The translations under genes and the position numbers were made by a program. A model generated the notes under the pieces. The model was not told the DNA's origin and did not search any database. It saw only the letters and a list, made by a program, of their open reading frames with translations. 64,000 nt of DNA from Agitococcus sp. (GTDB lineage Bacteria; Pseudomonadota; Gammaproteobacteria; Pseudomonadales; Moraxellaceae). Below are positions 1 through 6,606 of this stretch, in pieces (position 1 is the first letter of the stretch; every line of letters begins with the position of its first letter). The DNA lies in contig JAUSLJ010000013.1 in the NCBI GenBank assembly GCA_030646715.1, positions 186,001-250,000 of the forward strand, written 5' to 3'.

Positions 1-2
1 TT

Positions 3-377
3 ACCGTATTATGGTCTGCTTTAGCGGAATATTTGTTAGCGGAAGATTTTGCCTACCTGATTGGTTGTGCTTCTATCCCCTTAGAACAACAAGGTGAAAA
101 GTTTGCCGCAATTGTCGAAAGCTTAGATGAAGAGCAATTTATTGCGCCCGAGCTTCGTGTAATTCCTAAGTTAGCTATTCCCCAAATGGTGAAGCCAACA
201 ACCATCGAAAGCAAAATTCATATCCCCCCCTTGTTAAAAGCCTATTTACGGATGAATGCGAAAGTGGGTGGTGAAGCCTGTTTAGATAAAGAGTTTAACT
301 GTGCCGATATGTTTATTTTGTTGGATGTCTCAACACTGGCAGGCCGATATGCCCAACGTTTTTTGAAAACCGCCTAA
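3..377 (+). CDS. olsB: Ornithine-acyl-ACP N-acyltransferase, C-terminal part (cut by window start)
   Basis: The reading frame is open to the left edge, so only the last ~124 residues are present and the true start lies outside the window. The C-terminal pattern IPPLLKAYLRMNAKVGGEA followed by FNCADMFILLDV and RYAQRFL is typical of the OlsB/hemolysin-like GNAT family, which moves a 3-hydroxyacyl chain from ACP to ornithine to form lyso-ornithine lipid. The stop codon overlaps the ATG of the next gene (TAATG), so the two are translationally coupled, as expected for an olsBA pair. Inference: ornithine-lipid synthesis, often induced under phosphate limitation in other bacteria; no Pho box can be checked because the promoter is outside the window. 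Confidence 0.8.
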   Translation, partial: TVLWSALAEYLLAEDFAYLIGCASIPLEQQGEKFAAIVESLDEEQFIAPELRVIPKLAIPQMVKPTTIESKIHIPPLLKAYLRMNAKVGGEACLDKEFNCADMFILLDVSTLAGRYAQRFLKTA

Positions 378-1219
378 TGACAGTTGTTGCGAAGACACTT
401 AATATGCTCGACTCCATTTTATTTATGTCAGAGCCGTGGCTTATGTTGGAACGTCGCCAGATAGTGAGTGAAAAAATTAAACAATATGCAAGACTAGTGC
501 GTGTTGGGTTGCATATTGGTGAAGGCTTGGTATTAGGCGCAGCGTCGGGAGCGATATTTTTCCCTCATCAACCTTATCAGCGGCCTGTCATACAGTTTTG
601 GCAAAAACGCTTTTGTCAGGTGATGGGTTTAGATATTGCTGTGCACGGTAGTCCTGATCCACGTCCTGCTTTGTGGGTGAGTAACCATGTTTCGTGGTTA
701 GATATTCCTGTCATTGGCTCAAACTTTCCTGTGTATTTTCTCTCCAAAGCAGAAGTGGGCAATTGGCCATTGATTAAACATTTAGCCAAAGCGGGCGGAA
801 CTTTATATATCCAACGCGGTTCAGGTGATGCTAACGGTGTGGCCGAGCAAATATCTAGTCATTTAAATGCCCAGCGTTCAGTATTGTTTTTTCCTGAAGG
901 CACAACCACAGATGGTAAGCAATTAAAGCGATTTTTTCACAAACTCTTTCAAGCGGCGGTAATGACGGGTGCGGATATTCAGCCCGTTGTCATTTGTTAT
1001 CGTGATGAAAATGGTGAATTACACAATGTTGCGCCGTTTATTGGTGATGATGAATTCACCTCTCATTTATTAGATGTATTGAAAGAAAAGCACATTGGCG
1101 TTGAATTGTTGGTGTTGCCAAGAGTGAGTGTTGAAGGGCGTAATGAGCGCACCTTGGCGAAAGACTTACAGGCAATGATGGCAGATGCTTTATTAAAACT
1201 GCATCATGGTGAAATTTAA
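377..1219 (+). CDS. olsA: Lyso-ornithine lipid O-acyltransferase (PlsC family)
   Basis: A 280-residue 1-acylglycerol-3-phosphate-acyltransferase-fold protein. The catalytic H-x4-D box is NHVSWLD (His104, Asp109), and the acceptor-binding block is FFPEGTTTDG near residue 175. A hydrophobic stretch near residues 45-62 probably anchors it to the inner membrane. The start ATG overlaps the stop of the upstream OlsB gene, which argues for OlsA (acylation of lyso-ornithine lipid) over a general PlsC. Family alternative: lysophosphatidic acid acyltransferase. A hairpin terminator follows directly. Confidence 0.8.
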   Translation: MTVVAKTLNMLDSILFMSEPWLMLERRQIVSEKIKQYARLVRVGLHIGEGLVLGAASGAIFFPHQPYQRPVIQFWQKRFCQVMGLDIAVHGSPDPRPALWVSNHVSWLDIPVIGSNFPVYFLSKAEVGNWPLIKHLAKAGGTLYIQRGSGDANGVAEQISSHLNAQRSVLFFPEGTTTDGKQLKRFFHKLFQAAVMTGADIQPVVICYRDENGELHNVAPFIGDDEFTSHLLDVLKEKHIGVELLVLPRVSVEGRNERTLAKDLQAMMADALLKLHHGEI

Positions 1220-1223
1220 TAAA

Positions 1224-1252
1224 GGGCGGAATTTAACCCGCCCCAGATTTTT
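1224..1252 (+). terminator. Rho-independent terminator after olsBA
   Basis: GGGCGG (1224-1229) pairs with CCGCCC (1238-1243) around an 8-nt loop and is followed by a short T run (ATTTTTATT). It sits between convergent genes and slightly overlaps the 3' end of the next one. Confidence 0.65.
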
Positions 1253-2072
1253 ATTGATAACGTGCCAATTCAAAAGCATCGTGTGCGCTAAATAATTGCA
1301 CTTCGCCATGAGTAGATTGTGCTAAGGCTTGCAAACGGTGGAGGTTATGAACACGGTCTTTATTATTCATTGCCAAACCACGTTGAAACAGTTCTAAACC
1401 AATAGGGCAACTGGGATCACTGCTCATTTGATTGTGATGGAAATAAGCATCACCACAATGTAGCAACCAGCCATCTTCGCTATTGACAGCAATACCACTA
1501 TGACCACGCGTATGTCCCACTAAAGGCACCAACAAAATTTCGTCATCTAATTCAGGTATAGCCCGAATGCTATCAAAGCCGTGCCAATGTTCACCTTCTG
1601 TTTCATAGGTTACCCATTTGGGGTTGTGCGCCCATTGATGGGGCATATAGCGTGATTTTTCTCGCCAATTAGGATTCATTGCTGCACGATATTCAGGAGC
1701 AAAAATATGGACTTTTGCTTGGGGAAAGTCACCAATACCGCCTGCGTGGTCTAAATCTAAATGGGTGACTAAAATATGACGGACATCTTCAGGTTTAAAA
1801 CCTAAGTCTTTGATTTGCAGAAAAGCCGTTTCACGGTAGTCGGCAGTAGGACGGACGGCCGCCATAAAAGCGTGACCTAGGCGTTTTGTGGGGTTGCGCG
1901 TATCTTCAATACCTAAACCAGTATCGACCAACACTAAACCATCATTGCTCTCAATCAATAAACAATGACAAACCATATGACCGTTGTCAGTTAATTTGCC
2001 ATAACCATTAATCAAAGGCGCACCGTGAGGACACATCGTCCCACAATTTAAATGATGAATTTTTAAAGCCAT
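1251..2072 (-). CDS. MBL-fold metallohydrolase, lactonase-like
   Basis: A 273-residue metallo-beta-lactamase-fold hydrolase. The zinc signature is HLDLDH (in THLDLDHAGG), with a further metal-ligand region HCGDAYFHHNQ near the C-terminus and a late His in FSAHDAFE. There is no signal peptide, so it is cytoplasmic. The order of motifs resembles the AttM/AiiA-type N-acyl-homoserine-lactone lactonase and related ester/lactone hydrolases, but substrate cannot be read from sequence. The start is supported by AAGGGGATA upstream. A 13-mer (AAAATATCTATGG, 2089-2101) just upstream is repeated upstream of the fatty acyl-CoA reductase gene in the same relative orientation. Confidence 0.8.
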   Translation of the reverse strand: MALKIHHLNCGTMCPHGAPLINGYGKLTDNGHMVCHCLLIESNDGLVLVDTGLGIEDTRNPTKRLGHAFMAAVRPTADYRETAFLQIKDLGFKPEDVRHILVTHLDLDHAGGIGDFPQAKVHIFAPEYRAAMNPNWREKSRYMPHQWAHNPKWVTYETEGEHWHGFDSIRAIPELDDEILLVPLVGHTRGHSGIAVNSEDGWLLHCGDAYFHHNQMSSDPSCPIGLELFQRGLAMNNKDRVHNLHRLQALAQSTHGEVQLFSAHDAFELARYQ

Positions 2073-2182
2073 TATGGAATATCCCCTTAAAATATCTATG
2101 GACTATACCATATTCAAACTTTGTCAAAACGAAGTTTTGCGTATGTCTCTAGACTAAGGCATCATACGCCACCGAATGTAGA

Positions 2183-2198
2183 TAGAGTAATTGCTCTA
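2183..2198. promoter_or_regulatory. Candidate operator, 16-bp dyad copy 1
   Basis: TAGAGTA-AT-TGCTCTA, a near-perfect dyad, lies 19 bp before the SDR start codon at 2217 and between two divergent genes. The same TAGARTA-NN-TRYTCTA pattern occurs at 5056-5071 and 8667-8682. The regulator is unknown. Confidence 0.45.
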
Positions 2199-2216
2199 AA
2201 ATTGAGGCGATTAAGA

Positions 2217-3029
2217 ATGAAGCAGTTTTATGGTAAAAAAGTATTAGTCACAGGTGCAGCCAGCGGCATTGGTCGCTTAATGGCGTTAGCGTTTGCAGGG
2301 CGTGGCGCGGATATTATTGTTGTTGATTTAAATGTCGCTGGCGCAGAAAAAGTCGTTAAAGAAATTCATGATATTGGCCGTCAAGCATGGGCGTATGGCG
2401 TAGATATTTCTAGCATTGAATCCATTCAAAGTTTGCGCCAACAAGTAAAAGCAGATATTGGTAAAATTGATGGTTTAGTCAATAACGCAGGCGTGGTGTT
2501 TGGCGGTGTTTTTGAAATGGTGCCTTTAGAAAAACATTTGTTGACCTATCAAGTTAATACCACAGGATTAATGGCTATTACGCATGCTTTTTTTACCGAT
2601 TTATTAGAAAGTAATGACAGTCATCTCGTTAATATTGCCAGTGCTTCAGGTTATATAGGTTTGCCTTATGGGGCAACTTACGCGTCTAGTAAATGGGCGG
2701 TGATTGGTTTTTCGGAGTCGATTCGTTTGGAGTTGGCCGAGCGTGGTTTTGAGCAAGTGGGTGTCACCACGGTTTGTCCTGGTTATATCACCACGGGTAT
2801 GTTTGAAGGCATTAAACCTCCGTCGTTATTACCGTTTTTAACGCCCGAAAAAATCGTCGCAAAAATCATGGAGGGTATTGAGCATAATGCTGCTTTTGTT
2901 AAAGAGCCATTTGCAGTGAAGTCGGTCGATATATTAAGAGGAGCTTTGTCGCAAAAGTTATGGGACAAAGCGGCGAAAGTAATGGGCATTTCCACCAGCA
3001 TGATTCAATGGAAAGGTCATACGCGTTAG
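2217..3029 (+). CDS. Short-chain dehydrogenase/reductase
   Basis: A classical SDR of 270 residues from the preferred ATG. The Rossmann motif is TGAASGIG, the NNAG block follows, and the catalytic pair is Y-x3-K in YASSKWA, with an upstream Ser in IASASGYIG. The frame is open further upstream to a TTG at 2121, but the ATG at 2217 has GAGG nine bases before it and puts the glycine motif at the usual N-terminal position, so it is chosen. The substrate is unknown. The neighbourhood (acyltransferases, fatty acyl-CoA reductase) suggests a lipid-derived alcohol or ketone. A 16-bp dyad sits in its leader. Confidence 0.85.
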   Translation: MKQFYGKKVLVTGAASGIGRLMALAFAGRGADIIVVDLNVAGAEKVVKEIHDIGRQAWAYGVDISSIESIQSLRQQVKADIGKIDGLVNNAGVVFGGVFEMVPLEKHLLTYQVNTTGLMAITHAFFTDLLESNDSHLVNIASASGYIGLPYGATYASSKWAVIGFSESIRLELAERGFEQVGVTTVCPGYITTGMFEGIKPPSLLPFLTPEKIVAKIMEGIEHNAAFVKEPFAVKSVDILRGALSQKLWDKAAKVMGISTSMIQWKGHTR

Positions 3030-3037
3030 GTTTTTTT

Positions 3038-3068
3038 GGGCGGTTTTAGCCGCCCATCAGTCTTTTTG
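3038..3068 (+). terminator. Probable terminator after the SDR gene
   Basis: GGGCGG (3038-3043) and CCGCCC (3050-3055) form a short GC stem with a TTTTAG loop; a T-rich stretch (TCTTTTTGATTT) follows after a few bases. It lies between convergent genes. Confidence 0.5.
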
Positions 3069-3070
3069 AT

Positions 3071-3712
3071 TTAAAACGGCACTTTCCGTCCGACTAAATC
3101 TTCTAACATAACAAGTTCATCATCAGTATGATTAGTCATTCCCGCATCTGCAATTAACCCGTCTTTGCCAATGTTTTTGCCTTTATGATGTTTGGTTTCT
3201 AACTCTTCCGTTTTATCAACACTGACATTAGCCGATAAATCCACTTTGCCATAACACAAACAGACATAGCTGCTGGCCTCTTGCGCTTCCATGTACACCC
3301 CCGTGCCACGAATACCGATGGTGGCGGTTGGGGTCACGAGTTTTTTCGGGCCAGAGCCAAATACACTGAGCAATCCGCCTGTAATGAGTCTTAGCGTCGA
3401 AATAGATAAGCGCGAGTTGCCTTGTCGGGTAAATTTCACATGGCTATTTGGGCGCAGTAAAAAGGCATTATTAGCAATGACAAAAGCCGTTGAGCTATTA
3501 GCCGAGGTTTTAATGGTACTGCCTGCATGAATGCGTGTTTTTGCGTTAGCACTACGGCCATTTACCCAAACCTCACCATTTAATTGTTTAAAACCACTGG
3601 CGATACTCATGCTCGGTAAAATCAAACCTAAACCTAGAATCAGTCCAGACCCTAAAAATTGGCGGCGTGATTGGCAAGCTGGACAGCTATTATCGTGTTG
3701 ATGTGAAGACAT
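3071..3712 (-). CDS. Tat-exported FecR-domain protein
   Basis: A 213-residue protein with a twin-arginine signal: SRRQFLGSG near residue 16, then a hydrophobic run ending near SIASG. Two cysteines (CPACQ) precede the twin arginine. The mature part carries a FecR-type domain, with the conserved block TPTATIGIRGTG near residue 130. FecR domains are often found in envelope sensors, but no FecI-type sigma factor or TonB receptor is nearby, so an iron-signalling role is not supported here. RBS AGAGGGA precedes the ATG. Export is inferred from the signal; function is unknown. Confidence 0.75.
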   Translation of the reverse strand: MSSHQHDNSCPACQSRRQFLGSGLILGLGLILPSMSIASGFKQLNGEVWVNGRSANAKTRIHAGSTIKTSANSSTAFVIANNAFLLRPNSHVKFTRQGNSRLSISTLRLITGGLLSVFGSGPKKLVTPTATIGIRGTGVYMEAQEASSYVCLCYGKVDLSANVSVDKTEELETKHHKGKNIGKDGLIADAGMTNHTDDELVMLEDLVGRKVPF

Positions 3713-3879
3713 TTAAAGTTCCCTCTGTATGTTGTTGCGGGGTTAATTTCTACTTATTATTTAGAGTGGTAAAGGGGCATTTTGTTACAGCGGATTGATG
3801 CAGAAATTTATCGTTTAAACGGAAGGGACTTATCGGGATGTAGGGGTGCATGATTGCACCCCGTTCTAAATCCATCAAC
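3713..3879. other. Intergenic spacer
   Basis: A short AT-rich stretch between two same-strand genes. The only open frame reading across it (3750-3935, minus) overlaps the end of the diiron gene in another frame and has no family signature. No clear terminator was seen. Confidence 0.4.
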
Positions 3880-5004
3880 TTAAGCTGCTTTTGCAGGCTT
3901 ATCTTCACTCGCTGTTTCTTGATATAAAGGCTCACTTAGTGTCGCCCAATCAATATCACCATCACTGACTAAATTTTCGTATTCTAAAATACCGAGTGCC
4001 TCAAATTTTGGCCGAACAGTGTCTGTTAATAAGCCGATCCGTGCCAAATTGGGAATAATACGGGTAAATAGAAACTTATTAAAATACTGCATGACGCTGG
4101 ATTCGAGCATATGTTTACGCGCGGCTTCGACATCCCAACCAAACTCAGCAAACACTTCGGTAGCAATTAAACGTTCGCGCATCACCACACAGGCTTCATA
4201 GGCAAATTGGGCACGTTCTTCAATTTCGGCGGGGGATAAGTGCTGAACAATATATTCTAAATAGTTAACACCAAAAGTGACATGACGAGCTTCATCACGT
4301 GTCACCAGATAAATCAAATCTTTTAGCAGTGGGTCTAAGCAAGTCAAACGCATGGTATTGAAAGCGGCAAGAGCCAAGCCTTCAATGACAATTTGCATAC
4401 CAATAAATTTTAAATCCCAACGGGCATCACTTAATACTTTGTCGATAAGTGACTTTAAGTGTGGGGTGATGGGATACATGATTTGAATTTTTTCTTGGAT
4501 ATAACGATTAAACGTTTCCACATGACGCGCTTCGTCAAAGGTTTGTGATGACGCGTATAATTTGGCATCAAAAGTTGGTGCGCAAGAAACTAATTGAGAG
4601 GCGACCAATAACGCCCCTTGTTCGCCATGTAAAAATTGAGACAAAGTCCATGCTTGATAATGCCAAGCAAAACTGAGTTTTTGCTCTTCGCTCATGGTTT
4701 CAAAAGGCGCATAACCTGCAAAAGGATTAAATGACATATCACTAGGGGATTGATCTTTAGGATAGTTTTGATCCCAATTGAGGTCTGTTTCTTGATTCCA
4801 ATTGAGTTCTTTGCCTAAACGATAAAGTTTACGAATGCGGCCATCAATACTGGAATAGTCCCAGTTATAAGAGCCTTCTAACGGTGTTTTAAAAATTTCA
4901 ATAATATCTTGGAGGTTATCTTCGCTGAGCTTGGCGGCAATGTCGTCAGCATCAGGAAAATAGCGCACTTCGTTGGGGGTATGAGCAGCCACTTGAATCG
5001 TCAT
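3880..5004 (-). CDS. Ferritin-like (R2-type) diiron protein of unknown substrate
   Basis: A 374-residue helical protein with a complete set of carboxylate-bridged diiron ligands. They are Glu128 (HGEQGA), Glu158/His161 (DEARH), Glu208 (IVIEGLA) and Glu238/His241 (DEARH). This E-ExxH-E-ExxH spacing places it with ribonucleotide-reductase-R2-like, AurF-like and acyl-desaturase-like oxidases, but I cannot assign a reaction. There is no signal peptide. It is transcribed alone. GCGGAG lies before the ATG, and a perfect 16-bp palindrome sits 52 bp upstream of the start. Because that palindrome type recurs at the fatty acyl-CoA reductase and an SDR gene, an oxygenase, desaturase or hydroxylase role on acyl chains is a reasonable but untested inference. 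Confidence 0.75.
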   Translation of the reverse strand: MTIQVAAHTPNEVRYFPDADDIAAKLSEDNLQDIIEIFKTPLEGSYNWDYSSIDGRIRKLYRLGKELNWNQETDLNWDQNYPKDQSPSDMSFNPFAGYAPFETMSEEQKLSFAWHYQAWTLSQFLHGEQGALLVASQLVSCAPTFDAKLYASSQTFDEARHVETFNRYIQEKIQIMYPITPHLKSLIDKVLSDARWDLKFIGMQIVIEGLALAAFNTMRLTCLDPLLKDLIYLVTRDEARHVTFGVNYLEYIVQHLSPAEIEERAQFAYEACVVMRERLIATEVFAEFGWDVEAARKHMLESSVMQYFNKFLFTRIIPNLARIGLLTDTVRPKFEALGILEYENLVSDGDIDWATLSEPLYQETASEDKPAKAA

Positions 5005-5055
5005 TATTGTTCTCCGCCAGTGTGGTGATTATTGTGTACGTTAGTACCAACTTAT

Positions 5056-5071
5056 TAGAGTATATACTCTA
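5056..5071. promoter_or_regulatory. Candidate operator, 16-bp perfect palindrome copy 2
   Basis: TAGAGTATATACTCTA is a perfect 16-bp palindrome, 52 bp upstream of the diiron-protein start. It fits the TAGARTA-NN-TRYTCTA pattern shared with 2183-2198 and 8667-8682, typical in size and symmetry of a TetR- or GntR-type operator. Confidence 0.5.
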
Positions 5072-5183
5072 GCCTTTAAGAAAGTGCAAATACTTTTCAG
5101 TGACCATTTATTCATCTTCAAACATAAATAATGCGATAATGCGCAAAATGTATTTTTTGCGCCTCATCATTGAGAAAATCATC

Positions 5184-5489
5184 ATGCAACGACAACAGCT
5201 CATTAGCAGCCGTATTCAGGCCGCATTAGATTTACAACATTTAGAAGTGATTAATGAATCCGACAATCACAGTGGCCCAGCAAACCGAGAAACGCATTTT
5301 AAATGTGTGATAGTTTCGCCCGATTTTATTGGCCGACGTTCGGTGCAACGTCACCAGCAAATTTATGCTTTAGTACAAGATGAAATGGCTAAAGGATTAC
5401 ACGCGTTGGCATTACATACATACACGCCAGAAGAGTGGTCGGTGCTGCAACAAGCTCCCGCTAGCCCTGTCTGCCACAGTAAAAAATAG
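5184..5489 (+). CDS. BolA-family protein
   Basis: 101 residues from the internal ATG at 5184. The BolA core is visible: FKCVIVSPDFIGRRSVQRHQQIYALV, broken here as FKCVIVSPDF and RRSVQRHQQIY, with the invariant His followed by the L..E..GLHAL.LHTYTPEEW end. BolA proteins work with monothiol glutaredoxins in iron-sulfur handling and stress control. The longer frame from 5100 would add an implausible hydrophobic leader, so the later ATG is preferred. It is followed 14 bp later by a SirB2-like gene. Confidence 0.85.
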   Translation: MQRQQLISSRIQAALDLQHLEVINESDNHSGPANRETHFKCVIVSPDFIGRRSVQRHQQIYALVQDEMAKGLHALALHTYTPEEWSVLQQAPASPVCHSKK

Positions 5490-5503
5490 GATTACCCTTC
5501 AAG

Positions 5504-5881
5504 ATGACTAGTTATATTGCTTTAAAACACTTACACATGACAGCTGTTGCGTTAAGCGGATTATTTTTTCTCATTCGCGGCGGTTGGTTGTTGCAGAACT
5601 CGCCACAGCTACAAGCAAAATGGGTAAAGATTAGCCCTCATATTATTGATACCATTTTGTTGTTATCGGCGATTGGCTTATTAGTGGTAGGACAACAGTT
5701 TCCTGCTTGGGTACACGTAAAAATTACGTTATTGATTGTGTATATTGGTTTGGGTGTGATGGCCTTTAGAAAGGCGAAAACGACCAATCAAAAAGTGGGA
5801 TTTTTGGTATCGGCGATGCTGGTGTATATGTTTATTATTAGTGTGGCGATTGCCAAGTCGCCGTTGGGGTTTTTTAGTTAA
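5504..5881 (+). CDS. SirB2-family membrane protein
   Basis: A 125-residue protein with four hydrophobic segments and the N-terminal pattern YIALKHLHMTAVALSG plus FLIRGGWLL, which is characteristic of SirB2 (invasion gene expression up-regulator family). The molecular role of the family is not established. It lies 14 bp after the BolA gene, probably in one transcript. Confidence 0.85.
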   Translation: MTSYIALKHLHMTAVALSGLFFLIRGGWLLQNSPQLQAKWVKISPHIIDTILLLSAIGLLVVGQQFPAWVHVKITLLIVYIGLGVMAFRKAKTTNQKVGFLVSAMLVYMFIISVAIAKSPLGFFS

Positions 5882-5889
5882 AGCGAATC

Positions 5890-5941
5890 TCCCCTAACCC
5901 CTCTTTTAAAAAGAGGGGAACTCCCCCAGTATTAAATGGGG
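5890..5941. repeat. REP-like GC-rich palindromic repeat
   Basis: CCCCTCTTTT (5898-5907) pairs with AAAAAGAGGGG (5908-5918), flanked by TCCCCTAA and a second C-run/G-run pair (CTCCCCC ... ATGGGG). It fills the gap between convergent genes and may double as a terminator. Related C-rich/G-rich palindromes lie at 47790 and 54859. Confidence 0.6.
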
Positions 5942-5953
5942 CTATGGTTCGGC

Positions 5954-6535
5954 TCATTCCATATTTTTACTAGCCAGCCATTCCGTCATTTCTTCGTTTT
6001 TGACCCGTTGATAAATTTCTTCTACCGTCAATGTTAGTCCAATAGATTCAAAAGTGACTTCATCGCCCAAATAGTAGCGCATTGGTTGCCAGTTTTCGCT
6101 TTTACGCACAATTTCAATTTTGACAAAGTCTTGTTCAATTAAGACATATTCTTGGAGCGTGGGGATTTGTAAATAAATCAGACGTTTTGTTGTTTCATCC
6201 ATACGTCGAGTGGATTTAGATAATACTTCCACCAAAATAATGGGACTTTCGGTGAAGTAATCGTCAACGTCCGAACAGTCCACCAAAACATCAGGATAAA
6301 AATATTTACTGCCGATTTTGACTTTCATGTCGGAGGCGTAAGGCTGACAGGGTTTGCCTGTTAAGTGGTTAGCAAATGCTACAGAGAGATTCATCGAAAT
6401 ACGATTATGATTCGCGTGTGCGCCTGACATGGCATAGACATAGCCGTCGATATATTCATGTTTAACGTCGGAGATTTTTTCGCCCGCTAGGTATTCTGCT
6501 TCGCTAATAAACGGTGTTTGTTGAGCGGTTGCCAT
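5954..6535 (-). CDS. Uma2-family (DUF820) putative endonuclease
   Basis: 193 residues from the ATG at 6535; the frame continues upstream but that start fits the family length. The Uma2 core is seen in order: SEAEYLAGE, KHEYIDGYVYAMSGAHANHN, the PD-(D/E)xK-like block YPDVLVDCSD with ILVEVLSKSTRRMD, and KRLIYLQIPTLQEYVLIEQD. The family is abundant in cyanobacteria and scattered in gammaproteobacteria; its biological target is unknown. It is a single gene next to a REP-like repeat, which fits a mobile or acquired gene. Confidence 0.8.
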   Translation of the reverse strand: MATAQQTPFISEAEYLAGEKISDVKHEYIDGYVYAMSGAHANHNRISMNLSVAFANHLTGKPCQPYASDMKVKIGSKYFYPDVLVDCSDVDDYFTESPIILVEVLSKSTRRMDETTKRLIYLQIPTLQEYVLIEQDFVKIEIVRKSENWQPMRYYLGDEVTFESIGLTLTVEEIYQRVKNEEMTEWLASKNME

Positions 6536-6606
6536 AACAAAACTCTTGGGGAAGAATGAACGTAATCTGTGCAGCTTACCTTCATCTTCCCCAAGAAACA
6601 AACAAA

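Noticed and set aside
2121-2216. TTG start for the SDR gene
   Set aside because: Would add 32 residues before the Rossmann motif and has no RBS; it also covers the dyad at 2183.
3071-3712. FecIR iron-signalling system
   Set aside because: No sigma factor or TonB-dependent receptor in the neighbourhood; only the FecR domain is supported.
3750-3935. Minus-strand 61-residue frame downstream of the diiron gene
   Set aside because: Overlaps the diiron gene in another frame and has no signature.
5100-5183. Long N-terminus of the BolA-family gene
   Set aside because: Hydrophobic leader not seen in the family; ATG 5184 gives the normal length.
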